The notes under the pieces are model-generated. The model was not told the DNA's origin. It did no database searches and saw only the letters and a program-made list of their open reading frames with translations. The translations under genes were made by a program, and so were the position numbers. Positions 42,980 to 51,444 of a stretch of 64,000 nt of DNA are shown here, piece after piece. The DNA comes from Saprospiraceae bacterium (lineage in GTDB: Bacteria; Bacteroidota; Bacteroidia; Chitinophagales; Saprospiraceae). How positions within the stretch are numbered: position 1 is the first letter of the stretch; every line of letters starts with the position of its first letter. The stretch is from NCBI GenBank assembly GCA_025055285.1, contig JANWXM010000003.1, positions 94,714-158,713 of the forward strand, given 5' to 3'.

Positions 42980-44455
42980 CTAAAAGCTCTCCAACTTTTT
43001 GCGAATGATGAACAGGTACGGATATTCCCAGACATAATTTGCCAATTGATAGTTGCCATGGGGCTCGAATACAGCAATCGGAATCTTCCGGTCTCTTAAA
43101 TTTCTAAAATCTTCTTCTGAGAGCGTCCAATGATAGGCAGTAATGCCTTCGTTGTAAAACATCACATCTATGTCTTCGAAAGAATTCATATTCATTACGA
43201 CCTTTACGTTGGATGGCAGTTCGGATTTCAAGTTCCGATAAATCTTGGCATTGTAGATCCTTTTTTCTCTTTCTCCTGTTGGAGAGGATAGATACTCTGC
43301 AATTACTTTCGGATTTAAGCACAGACAACAAATTGCAAATAGAGCGCTGACTTGAAGCATGCTATACTTTAGCACTTTTTCAAAGAGGAAATCTATTGCC
43401 AAACCTATGTAAATTAGAAAAAGCGGAACAATGAAGAATAGGTATGTTGTAATCTTCGTCCTTACAATAATAGAATAGAACAGAAAGACGAATACAAGGG
43501 CGGTTACAATGGCTGTATTTGACGAAAAATTTATTCTTCTGTGCCAAACAGAAACCCAGATACCTACAGGGATTAAGAAATGCAAAAACCAACCGAATAA
43601 CTCTCCTAGATGCTTGAAATAATAGAAGATGTTTCCGCCGTGTCCCTCTACTACCTCTCGGATGTGCTTTAGGTTGAAGTTGTGTTCGTGTTTGGCAATT
43701 TCAGGAAAGCGATGGAAGATATATATCTGCCAAGGCAAAAAGACTGCTAAGCATACGAGGAAAGAAATGGCAAAGTAAAGCACTTCTTTTCGGGATGCAA
43801 GTCCGTCTATAGAATCGGAAAAAATTGCTATCCCCCATATTAAGTAGACCAGCAGGCCGGTGAGCCACTTGTTGAGCACAGCTGCGCCAGCGAAGAATCC
43901 GATGAGAATAACCCAGTAAGTGCACCTATGGTGACGATACTCACACCATGCCCATATGCTTGCAACAACATAAAAGCCATGAGCTACGTCGTTGTGATCC
44001 ATGCCTTTGATGCCAGAGATCAATTGCAGATGGTAGTTAGACGTTGCCATCATGAGGGCACTCAGGAGGGCAACTGTTTTGCGCTGGGTGAGGAGAAAGG
44101 CAGTGCGGTATAGAAGAAGAATAAGCAACGTGCCCATAATGGCGCTAGGCAACCTCATGGCCCACTCAGAAACACCAAACACCTTCATGCTTAGGGCCAT
44201 TTGCCACATGAACAGTGGTTGTTTGTGAAGCCAAATGTGGTTACAGCACCAAGCAAATGGGTCATAATTCTCGGTAATGGGATTTACCCTTAAGATTGGA
44301 ACGAAAGGGTTTTCCATCATGTTCCGAGCTACCAGAGCGTGGAAGCGCTCGTCCCAAGGGTGTAAGAAAGGGTCGAGAAAAATGGCTATAACCCTTAGGA
44401 TCAGGCCCATAAGCACGATGCTCCAGAGACCGAAATCTACCTTGCTGGATTGCAT
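42980..44455 (-). CDS. GT39-family membrane glycosyltransferase
   Basis: A 491-aa integral membrane protein of the PMT/ArnT (GT39) family, which uses a polyprenyl-phosphate sugar to modify protein, lipid or glycan on the periplasmic side. The first loop carries the catalytic-type motif HPWDERFHALVARNMM (Asp-Glu), followed by W-rich WLHKQPLFMWQMALSMKVFGVSEWAMRLPSAIMG. About 11-12 membrane helices are seen, then a soluble C-terminal domain (about 395-491). The target is not predictable. The gene looks more A/T-rich than its neighbours, which could reflect transfer but could also follow from its hydrophobic residues. Confidence 0.82.
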   Translation of the reverse strand: MQSSKVDFGLWSIVLMGLILRVIAIFLDPFLHPWDERFHALVARNMMENPFVPILRVNPITENYDPFAWCCNHIWLHKQPLFMWQMALSMKVFGVSEWAMRLPSAIMGTLLILLLYRTAFLLTQRKTVALLSALMMATSNYHLQLISGIKGMDHNDVAHGFYVVASIWAWCEYRHHRCTYWVILIGFFAGAAVLNKWLTGLLVYLIWGIAIFSDSIDGLASRKEVLYFAISFLVCLAVFLPWQIYIFHRFPEIAKHEHNFNLKHIREVVEGHGGNIFYYFKHLGELFGWFLHFLIPVGIWVSVWHRRINFSSNTAIVTALVFVFLFYSIIVRTKITTYLFFIVPLFLIYIGLAIDFLFEKVLKYSMLQVSALFAICCLCLNPKVIAEYLSSPTGEREKRIYNAKIYRNLKSELPSNVKVVMNMNSFEDIDVMFYNEGITAYHWTLSEEDFRNLRDRKIPIAVFEPHGNYQLANYVWEYPYLFIIRKKLESF

Positions 44456-44478
44456 ATTAAGCGCGCTGCAAGTGACTT

Positions 44479-46320
44479 TTACTTGTTTTCTGCTTCATCC
44501 AATGGCAGCGTTAGCGGGTGTAATAGCCTTGCTACAGGGTAGAGTCGGTGAGAGGTTTCGTACCAAGGCGATCGCCGATAGACCCAATCCAACTGTTTAC
44601 GCGCATTAGCCGCAAATTCCGGGTCGCTTTTTTGAAGTTCCTGCAATTCGGCGCGCACCTCCGGATTTTGGCGCAAAAATTCGGCGGCTAAGTCTTCGAA
44701 AACGTAAGCAGAAAAATATTCCTTTTGCATGAGGATAGGGTCGAAAAAGTTCCAAGCAAACCAAGAGTCAGGCGCATGTGGTTCGAGGGTTTCCACTAGG
44801 TATCGGTTTGCTGGCTGATTGGTCAAGACGACGTAATCGCCTTTCCGGAACAGGTGTTGGCGTCGTTGCAAGGTTACACGGACATCGTAATGGTAATAAT
44901 GCCCTTCCCACTCGTTGCGATTTTTAAAGGAGTCGATGCGGTACATTTCTACCTCGAGTAGTGCGTCTTCTCGAAGACGTGACATGTGGACTCCGTTGTT
45001 TTGCAAACGGCTGAGGACATTTTCCCAAGCCTGTGGGATAAGGTATGCCCAAGGCTTCACTACAGTAAGACTAGGCTCGAAAGTGTTGTAATACGGTATA
45101 TCGCGTTCCCAGACTTCGGAGCGGTCGTAGTATAGGCGAGGCAGCCCTGACACTTCAGAGGGTTTGTACTTGGCGGCATATCCTTTGAAGCGGAAGGAGT
45201 CCCGTTGGTTTTGGTTTATGCGCCAGTCTAGAGCGAATTCGCGCTTTGTTACGGTACGTTGGATAGCCTGAGTGCGCGCTCTAGCTAAGGCTTCACCGTG
45301 TTCGTGTAGAAAGGCGATGGTTTCCTCCATAAATGCTAGAGTGCTGCGCAGCCGATCGGCAAAAGGCTTGAGCATGTGTGTTTCTGGCATAAAGCCGATA
45401 CAGTTCCACATTGCAGCATAGCCGGTAGAGAAACGACCGTAGTCACAAAATCCTTGTAGCCCTTGGTCAGGCGTTTCGCCTAGGCCGTCGACGTAAGGGC
45501 ACATTTCCCAGCCGCGGTGAGCCATGCGAGCATAGAGGTCGGGTAGCATAGTGTGGCGCAGGAAATCGCCCAGGGGAGCCTCTAGTTTGTTGTGTTGTGT
45601 AGCGATGAGCGTCATCGTGTAGGGGTAATCGGCTCCGTTGCTTGTGTGGTTGTCAATTAATACGTCAGGCTGCCAGGTGCTAAATAGGCGATTGAATGTT
45701 TGCGCATTGCGCGAATCGCACTTAATAAAATCTCGATTTAGGTCGTAGTTTCGAGCATTGCCACGAAATCCGTAGGCTTCAGGGCCGTTTTGATTAACTC
45801 GGCTGAAAGAGCCGCGGTTCAAGCACCCGTCTACGTTGTATATAGGTACGACGACGAGCACTGTGTTTTCTAGAAGGTGTTGGCGCTGCGGTTGTGTCAG
45901 GAAATCGCGCAACAGTAGGAGGGTAGCATCGATGCCTTCTGGCTCGCCGGGATGTATGCCATTGTTAATAAATAGAATTCGCTTACCGGCTCGGCGCAAT
46001 GCCTCAGGGTCAAATTCTCCGCTGGTGGAGAGCACAGCTACATGCAAGGGATAGCCGCTATCTGTAGGGCCGGCGATGCTGAGCCGAAAGATGCACGGAA
46101 AGGCTGCTGCCATCTTTTCGTAGCAAGCAATAGCTTCGTGATAAGAGACTGTCCGATTTGGATGTGTTTCGAACGGGATTCGAAAAAGAGGATCTGACAT
46201 GGTCGAAGGCGATTTAAGTGTTGCACAGGAAATTATGCACAGGGCATTCATCAACCCTATGCATAGGCTTCTCTTAAAAAAAATCGAACTATAGCAACAG
46301 CGGAACGAGGACAGAAGCAT
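44479..46320 (-). CDS. M14-family zinc carboxypeptidase, lipoprotein
   Basis: A 613-aa peptidase. A basic KR followed by a hydrophobic stretch ending IISC (Cys32) suggests a lipoprotein signal. The M14 domain shows NNGIHPGEPEG (zinc ligands His123 and Glu126), NYDLNRDF (substrate-binding Arg196) and LIDNHTSNG (third ligand His225). GFMPETHMLK carries the catalytic Glu313. About 270 further residues follow with no recognised domain. This is the Bacteroidota M14 type, which probably trims peptides outside the inner membrane. ATG start; the upstream neighbour is divergent. Confidence 0.88.
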   Translation of the reverse strand: MLLSSFRCCYSSIFFKRSLCIGLMNALCIISCATLKSPSTMSDPLFRIPFETHPNRTVSYHEAIACYEKMAAAFPCIFRLSIAGPTDSGYPLHVAVLSTSGEFDPEALRRAGKRILFINNGIHPGEPEGIDATLLLLRDFLTQPQRQHLLENTVLVVVPIYNVDGCLNRGSFSRVNQNGPEAYGFRGNARNYDLNRDFIKCDSRNAQTFNRLFSTWQPDVLIDNHTSNGADYPYTMTLIATQHNKLEAPLGDFLRHTMLPDLYARMAHRGWEMCPYVDGLGETPDQGLQGFCDYGRFSTGYAAMWNCIGFMPETHMLKPFADRLRSTLAFMEETIAFLHEHGEALARARTQAIQRTVTKREFALDWRINQNQRDSFRFKGYAAKYKPSEVSGLPRLYYDRSEVWERDIPYYNTFEPSLTVVKPWAYLIPQAWENVLSRLQNNGVHMSRLREDALLEVEMYRIDSFKNRNEWEGHYYHYDVRVTLQRRQHLFRKGDYVVLTNQPANRYLVETLEPHAPDSWFAWNFFDPILMQKEYFSAYVFEDLAAEFLRQNPEVRAELQELQKSDPEFAANARKQLDWVYRRSPWYETSHRLYPVARLLHPLTLPLDEAENK

Positions 46321-46840
46321 TGCTGCGCGAAAGTAGGCGAGTTGTCTCTTACTGTACGAATAGCTTGCAACAAATTTTAAAACACTCGTGTGGGAAAGGC
46401 GAAAAAGATTGTTGCCCGGCCGAGGCAGATGCGTTCACTATTCCAAAGTCATTTCACTTATCGAACGAATTAGACAAGGCAAGGCTACCTGCTTTAGGCT
46501 ATAAAGGCTTCTCCTTAGTAGGTCTTGCGCTAGAGGGCGCCCTGTATCTTGAGCAATAATTGATCCAGCGGAGGTTGGTTGCGATGCAGTACAGAGGCAT
46601 TACCATTCGCCTTAAAAAGGCGCTGCGTTGCTATTTTCGATTTGTCCAAGCAGGATTGAGTTAATAGACAGGCAAGAGGAGAAAATCCTACTTAGCGTTG
46701 CTGGCGCAGGATAAACATGTGGAAGAAGAACAGTACTGGAGCAATCTGTTTAGGAGAGGGTCACCTAATTCGAGCAGGATAAATCTTGAACTCTTTACGA
46801 ATCATTAGGTTTTATCAGAAATTGCTTTCTCGTAGGGCGT
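46321..46840. other. Intergenic stretch between M14 peptidase and rhomboid genes
   Basis: A 520-bp gene-free region separating divergent genes. A plus-strand frame at 46320-46559 starts with TTG and has no coding character. A perfect hairpin CGCCTT-AAA-AAGGCG lies at 46608-46622. No promoter box could be assigned with confidence. Confidence 0.4.
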
Positions 46841-47701
46841 TTGGAGTTAGGCCCAAGGATAAGAGAAGAGAGAGTAGCACGAAAATTATCCTCTATTCTG
46901 TTGCCGGCTTTATCTTTGGCTATGTTTCTGTCCGCTGATCGAGATACGATAGGACCTACAGGGCGACACCTCCTAGACAGCCTGCGTTTTCCGGCGGGGC
47001 TAGTAGCGTTTTTGTGGGCAGTTCATCTTTACTTCCTTTTTTCCTCCGCAGATCCGGGAGAGTACGGCATTTTTCCTCGCCGTTTTGCTTGGCTAAGAGG
47101 AGTAGTTACGGCACCGCTAGTGCATGGCAGCTGGGAGCATTTGATGTCGAACAGTGTGCCGCTTTTTGTCCTTACAGCATTGACGTTATACTTTTACCGG
47201 CGTGTTGGGATGCGGGCTTTTTGGCTGATTTACTTCCTTACGGGTCTGTCCGTTTGGTTATTAGGGCGCTCGGTGATTCACATAGGAGCCAGCGGTGTAG
47301 TTTACGGATTAGTAGCCTTTATTTTTTGGAACGGCATTTTTCGGCGCAGTACACGTTCCATCATCTTAGCCCTTATCGTGTTGATTTTGTACAGCGGCAT
47401 GTTTTTGGGGATCTTGCCCGACCAAGAGGGTATTTCTTGGGAAAGCCATTTACTCGGCAGTTTGTCGGGCATTTTCGCGGCTTTTTGGTTTAGAAGAGAA
47501 TTAGAAGATGATGAGGTAGATATGCGCCAGGCTTGGGACAACGACGGAGAAACCGAAAAACAGTATTTTCTACCGCGTGACATTTTTGAGAAAACGAAAA
47601 TTCAGCGCGCCCTAGAAGCTGAAGAAGAAGCGCGCCGGCGCCAACGCGAGCAGCAAGAAAACATCTGGCCTCCCTTTTGGGACAGGCCTGAGTTTCATTA
47701 G
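46841..47701 (+). CDS. Rhomboid family intramembrane serine protease
   Basis: A 286-aa polytopic membrane protease that cleaves transmembrane substrates. The six-helix rhomboid core shows FPAGLVAFLWAVHLYFLF, GIFPRRFAWLRGVVTAPLVHGSWEHLMSNSVPLFVL, IYFLTGLSVWLLGR, HIGASGVVYGLVAF (catalytic Ser in GASG) and WESHLLGSLSG (catalytic His). About 70 charged residues follow the core (EAEEEARRRQREQQ). The only start codon that keeps the first helix is TTG at 46841, without an ATG nearby; the first in-frame ATG (46922) would cut into helix 1. Its stop overlaps that of the convergent gene by 4 bp. Confidence 0.88.
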   Translation: MELGPRIREERVARKLSSILLPALSLAMFLSADRDTIGPTGRHLLDSLRFPAGLVAFLWAVHLYFLFSSADPGEYGIFPRRFAWLRGVVTAPLVHGSWEHLMSNSVPLFVLTALTLYFYRRVGMRAFWLIYFLTGLSVWLLGRSVIHIGASGVVYGLVAFIFWNGIFRRSTRSIILALIVLILYSGMFLGILPDQEGISWESHLLGSLSGIFAAFWFRRELEDDEVDMRQAWDNDGETEKQYFLPRDIFEKTKIQRALEAEEEARRRQREQQENIWPPFWDRPEFH

Positions 47702-48303
47702 TTTCCAAGTTGGTAGAAAATCCCTAAGCCGAAGGAAACGACTGGAGTAAGGTAATATGTCGAGCTCGATGTTATAGTGCCGAAAATGTCCACACGTTGA
47801 ATAACGTGATGTATGGGTTCGGGGTGTTCACCCTCGGGAATACGCAAAGAAAAACGGCCAAAACAACTCAATTTTTTGAATAGCGGCCTTATGACTTCGC
47901 CACTCAAGAATGCATATCGAGATAATGCTCGACGGTTGCGAAAATCCTCTTTTTCGACCACACCTCTCCTCAGTCTAATTTCAATGTCAGCACAAGAATT
48001 ATAAGCAAAGCCATAGCCTACACCGAGGGCTGCGTCTAGATGTTTGGTCGACAAAAAGCGCCAGCGAAGAAGGAGGTCAAGGAACCATGCGCGTTCGAAA
48101 AACTTCAAGCGCGCTCTCCTGTTGTTTTCAATGAATTCGTAATAGATTTTCGCTCGTTGGAAGCTTGTAGCTGCCCCGAGATACCAGCGGCCACTGAGGT
48201 TATAACTGCCTCCTATTTCGACATTTCCCGCATATAGTCCTGTAAAGGGCATGGACGCACGCGAGTAGCTTAAAGATGCTTCCCATTTCGATTGGCTCCA
48301 CAT
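47698..48303 (-). CDS. Outer-membrane beta-barrel protein, probably with a 5' frameshift
   Basis: A 201-aa protein rich in alternating aromatic/polar strands (VEIGGSYNLSGRWYLGAATSF, AALGVGYGFAYN, TYYLTPVVSFGLGIFYQLG), ending like an outer-membrane barrel. It starts at an ATG with WSQSKWEASLSYSRAS and has no signal peptide. WSQ is a common end of Bacteroidota signal peptides. In the next minus-strand frame an ATG at 48344 reads MRKIYFITAFMA, a plausible signal start, so a one-base change may have split the gene. The neighbouring gene (48489-49136) is a similar barrel with its signal intact. Function unknown. Confidence 0.6.
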   Translation of the reverse strand: MWSQSKWEASLSYSRASMPFTGLYAGNVEIGGSYNLSGRWYLGAATSFQRAKIYYEFIENNRRARLKFFERAWFLDLLLRWRFLSTKHLDAALGVGYGFAYNSCADIEIRLRRGVVEKEDFRNRRALSRYAFLSGEVIRPLFKKLSCFGRFSLRIPEGEHPEPIHHVIQRVDIFGTITSSSTYYLTPVVSFGLGIFYQLGN

Positions 48304-48488
48304 CGTCGGGCCATAAATGCTGTAATAAAGTATATTTTTCGCATAATGAGGTTTGGTTTGTACGCCAAGATAAGTTTAGAAGCAATGCGCAAACTTGTTC
48401 GGAAAAGAAATGCTCATTTTGTTACTCGCGTGCCAGCAAATAACCCTTAAGTTACCTCGAGAAGACGTAGGTTTGTTTCCCTTGAAAA

Positions 48489-49136
48489 TTAGAAAATTCG
48501 ATAAGCTAGGCTAATTCCGCCAGTGAGAATGGGTCCGGCGACGTACATCTTCTCAAACCTCTGAACGAAGTTTACTTCTCGGACAATAATGATGAATTCA
48601 AGTGGATCAGGCGGACTTTTCAGAACGAAGCGAAAAACAGGGCGAAAGGCGAGAAGAAAGCGCTCTCCTATCGGTAGGCCTGCTTCTACAAAGACGGGAA
48701 AATAGGCAGATACTTCAGTGGTTGTGGAGAAATTTTTCGATTCAATAACTGTTCCACTAATCGAAACGGTTCCCTCATTCGCTACTAAACGAGCTAGGCT
48801 AATGCCACTACCGACATTTAGGCGCAGGGGTGACTGTATGAAGAAGCGCCTTGCCACCAGCAAATCGAAGATTGTACATGACTCATTAAAAGTGATTAGG
48901 CCTTTTACGCGGTCGAGTTCGATTTTTTCTTTCAAAGTAACTCGTTGATGACCAGCGGCCAACGAAACTGACCATCGCCCTGACCAAGCATAGCGGTAAT
49001 GTGCTGCAGCTCCCCAAGTGCTGCTGGCACTGTAGGGCAGGTGTGTATGTACGTAGCCCAACCCTACTTCGTGATATTGGGCCTTCGATTCAACGGCTGT
49101 CCAAAGTAGGACTAGAAGCGCTGAGAAATTTCGCAT
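48489..49136 (-). CDS. Outer-membrane beta-barrel protein, unknown function
   Basis: A 215-aa protein with a signal peptide (FSALLVLLWTAVESKAQ) and beta-barrel-like strands (YHEVGLGYVHTHLPYSASS, GRWSVSLAAGHQRVTL, LRLNVGSGISLARL, GPILTGGISLAYRIF, with a terminal Phe). It resembles the preceding gene in length, in strand order and in a shared SGRW element. The two are probably diverged tandem duplicates. No catalytic motif is seen. Confidence 0.65.
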   Translation of the reverse strand: MRNFSALLVLLWTAVESKAQYHEVGLGYVHTHLPYSASSTWGAAAHYRYAWSGRWSVSLAAGHQRVTLKEKIELDRVKGLITFNESCTIFDLLVARRFFIQSPLRLNVGSGISLARLVANEGTVSISGTVIESKNFSTTTEVSAYFPVFVEAGLPIGERFLLAFRPVFRFVLKSPPDPLEFIIIVREVNFVQRFEKMYVAGPILTGGISLAYRIF

Positions 49137-49846
49137 TACAGGCTGACATTTATCGATTACTTTGTTAACCGTATTAGACGAAAAATGGTCTTGCCAGCGT
49201 TGGCTAAGCTTTACAATAGGGCCAGGGCTCTGGCCAACGGGGGGCCCTCTTCTTTAGTTTTTAATGAGAAAAAGCAGACGGTTACTGAACGTGCTCCCTC
49301 GAGGTAGAACGGTTTTTGAGACAAATCATCGTAATACATTGCGCCAACGACGGGGCGCTTTCAGCCCTGACGAGTGTTTTCCTTTCAGCCGACTCGAGTC
49401 CAAAGGCGGCTGGGAATTGCGCCGTAAAATTCAGGCGGTTTCCTGAAGCACTTATTCCAAGGGAGGGCTTCAAGCTTCTTACATTTGATGTTACAACATG
49501 TTGGCTGTCAGTGCAACGGAGCGTGTACGAACATGGCGAAGTTTCTAGCCTTCGCGCGCTGTCCTGAGCGCACTCTTGCACTGCGCATTTCTTACTGCCG
49601 AGGTTTCAGGGCGTAGTCTTTGTCAAGGGGGTCAAGTGAACTATCCACTGATTATCAGGTTTCCGTAGGAAAACCAGTCGACGAAGAGTACGCGTCGACG
49701 TTTTCCTTTTCTGAAAGGCAAAAAAGAAGAGCCGATAAAATTCACCCTCTCCCAACGGTGAGTGATCCTAAGCGGGCACAGCACCTACCTTTAGGAGACG
49801 CTTCCAAAAGAGCCTCTGCACTTAGGCAAGGGCGAAAAAACGCAGG
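49137..49846. other. Gene-free 710-bp stretch
   Basis: Short frames occur on both strands, but none has a recognisable or compositionally convincing translation. One G/C-rich element (AGGGCC...GGCCCT followed by CTTCTTTAGTTTTT, about 49208-49260) looks like a terminator on the plus strand, although no upstream plus-strand gene is visible. A second long hairpin at 49667-49707 is listed separately. Confidence 0.4.
49667..49707. terminator. Long hairpin, terminator-like
   Basis: AGGAAAAC and GTCGACG pair with CGTCGAC and GTTTTCCT, interrupted by a small bulge, with a loop of about 9-10 nt. A T-run (TTTT) follows on the plus strand. It lies about 140 bp downstream of the minus-strand sigma-factor operon and could terminate that operon, or it may reflect an unrecognised plus-strand transcript. 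Confidence 0.45.
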
Positions 49847-50302
49847 TCAGTTTCGACGCTCGAGATGCTCCCTGCGGCGCTCGCGCGCATTTTGGAGGCG
49901 CTCAACGAGGCGCTCGCGGAAAGCCCGCTCTGCCGAGGGTATACGAGCGATTTTCCGGGCAGGTAATACCCGCCGAAGTTTTTGATACAACTCTTTCTCC
50001 AACTCGATTTCGCGCTGGCGCATCTCGAAGTGGCGCTTAATCGCTTCTTCCACCTCGCTATCGCTCATGGCGTCTACTTGTTTTTGAGGGCGCAAGGCTT
50101 CCAATGTTTTTTCTCGGTTCTCCAAGTATTCGTTGTAAATAGGCCAAAAACCTTGTGCTTCCTCCGGCGTTAGGCGAAGCACATCGGTGAACACCGCTAC
50201 TCGAAAGGCGCGTATGCGTTCGAGACGCGCTTCAGAATTGGGTTGAGCCTGAGCGGATAAAATTACGCCGAAAAGCAGTATGCTATAAATAAATTTTATC
50301 AT
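49847..50302 (-). CDS. CpxP/Spy-like periplasmic protein
   Basis: A 151-aa exported protein: a signal peptide (MIKFIYSILLFGVILSAQAQ), then a mostly helical, highly charged body (LTPEEAQGFWPIYNEYLENREKTLEALR) ending in an Arg/Glu-rich tail. The LTPEEAxxFWPIYNEY segment is the hallmark of the Bacteroidota proteins described as sensors of ECF-type sigma factors, which resemble CpxP/Spy. It starts 6 bp after the gene for the putative anti-sigma protein and is the last gene of the operon. A role in sensing envelope stress is inferred. Confidence 0.75.
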   Translation of the reverse strand: MIKFIYSILLFGVILSAQAQPNSEARLERIRAFRVAVFTDVLRLTPEEAQGFWPIYNEYLENREKTLEALRPQKQVDAMSDSEVEEAIKRHFEMRQREIELEKELYQKLRRVLPARKIARIPSAERAFRERLVERLQNARERRREHLERRN

Positions 50303-50308
50303 CGTACC

Positions 50309-50809
50309 TTATAGATTTAGGTTATTTAGTTCCTCTGGCGATAAATCGCGTAAAAATATTTCCCATGTAGTTTCAAAGCCTTGATGCTCAAACGTCTGGT
50401 CAGTCCAGGAATCCGGCGGCAAGTTGATGGCAATTTCCCGTGGTTCAACTAGATGAGGGTTTTCTTGCAGATACATTTCAATATCGTTAGCTGTTAGCTC
50501 AGCTTTGTCAACCTTAGAGGCTGTAGGTGATTGATTGCTTCGAATCCACCAAATGATGGCTAATATCAGGGCCGCTGCTATGCCCACGGGCCAGAGCAAA
50601 CGCCTAATGGCTCCCCGCCTCTTCTCTGGCATCAGAGGTTGAATGCCCTCTTCTTTTAGCCGTTGAAAGAGGCGCTCTTCTAGTTGATTGAAATAGCCCT
50701 CTGGCACCTTTAGGCTATGCCGGTGTTCTAGCTTGGGCAAGGAAGCGTTCAACTGAGCGAGTTCATCGAATAAATCTTTTTCTGTTGAATTCATAGCGGC
50801 ATTTGACAT
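50309..50809 (-). CDS. Single-pass membrane protein, putative anti-sigma factor
   Basis: A 166-aa protein. A soluble N-terminal part (about 1-65; LKVPEGYFNQLEERLFQRL) precedes one membrane helix (WPVGIAAALILAIIWWI) and a short periplasmic part. The VPEGYFxxLxxR segment is seen in many Bacteroidota proteins encoded after ECF sigma genes. There is no zinc-binding HxxxCxxC anti-sigma motif. Its ATG overlaps the sigma-factor stop by one base (TAATG), so coupling is likely. The anti-sigma role is inferred from topology and context. Confidence 0.75.
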   Translation of the reverse strand: MSNAAMNSTEKDLFDELAQLNASLPKLEHRHSLKVPEGYFNQLEERLFQRLKEEGIQPLMPEKRRGAIRRLLWPVGIAAALILAIIWWIRSNQSPTASKVDKAELTANDIEMYLQENPHLVEPREIAINLPPDSWTDQTFEHQGFETTWEIFLRDLSPEELNNLNL

Positions 50810-51444
50810 TATGAGAGGTTGCGTTCTCGAATGTAGGTTTCTACTTTCTTGACGGCGTGGTGGAAAGAGGCCTTCAATGCACCTACCGACGTATTGAAGA
50901 TTTGAGACATGGTTTCGTAAGGCATTTCTTCAAAATAACGGAGGTTGAAAACTGAGCGTTGCTTTTCAGGTAAGAGAGCTATGGCTTCATACAGTTGGCG
51001 TTGCAATCCTTCAGCGTCGAAGTAGGGATCGCTATATATGCGATTGAGTTCTGGGTTTGCTTCACCCTCAATAGAGTGGGCTTGGTGGCGTCGTTTTTCC
51101 TCCAAGAAAGACAAGGCTTCGTTCGTTGCTATGCGATACAGCCACGTATAGAGTTGCGACTTGCCTTCGAACCTTTCGATGCCTCGGTACACTTTTATGA
51201 ACGTATTTTGTAAGATATCGTCGGCATCTTCGTGCACTAGCACTAATCGGCGGATGTGCCAATACAGCCGCTCGCCGTAACTCCGCACCAGGAGGCGAAA
51301 TCCTTGCTCGAAGGTCTCCGGCGCGCGCAACAGCTTTAAAATGTGTTCGTCGGTGGCGGGTTTTTGAGTTGCAGGCACGAATTCGCACGGATTTTTTGTA
51401 AGTGAGACGGGAATTGAAGGTCTAGGTTTAAAAGCCTCCTTCAT
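50809..51444 (-). CDS. ECF-family RNA polymerase sigma factor
   Basis: A 211-aa extracytoplasmic-function sigma factor. Region 2 includes DADDILQNTFIKVYRGIERFEGKSQLYTWLYRIATNEAL; region 4 includes LPEKQRSVFNLRYFEEMPYETMSQIFNTSVGALKASFHHAVKKV. The N-terminal ~35 residues are an extra, Pro-rich extension. Its start lies within the last 17 bp of the tolC-like gene, and its end overlaps the downstream membrane-protein start by one base. The arrangement suggests expression from the tolC-side promoter and control by the membrane protein. Confidence 0.92.
   Translation of the reverse strand: MKEAFKPRPSIPVSLTKNPCEFVPATQKPATDEHILKLLRAPETFEQGFRLLVRSYGERLYWHIRRLVLVHEDADDILQNTFIKVYRGIERFEGKSQLYTWLYRIATNEALSFLEEKRRHQAHSIEGEANPELNRIYSDPYFDAEGLQRQLYEAIALLPEKQRSVFNLRYFEEMPYETMSQIFNTSVGALKASFHHAVKKVETYIRERNLS

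Noticed and set aside
46320-46559. 79-aa frame in the M14-rhomboid spacer
   Set aside because: TTG start at the edge of the divergent gene, no recognisable pattern and no conserved features.
49282-49581. 99-aa minus-strand frame in the 49.1-49.8 kb spacer
   Set aside because: No domain, no conserved composition, and overlapped by other frames of the same length on the plus strand.
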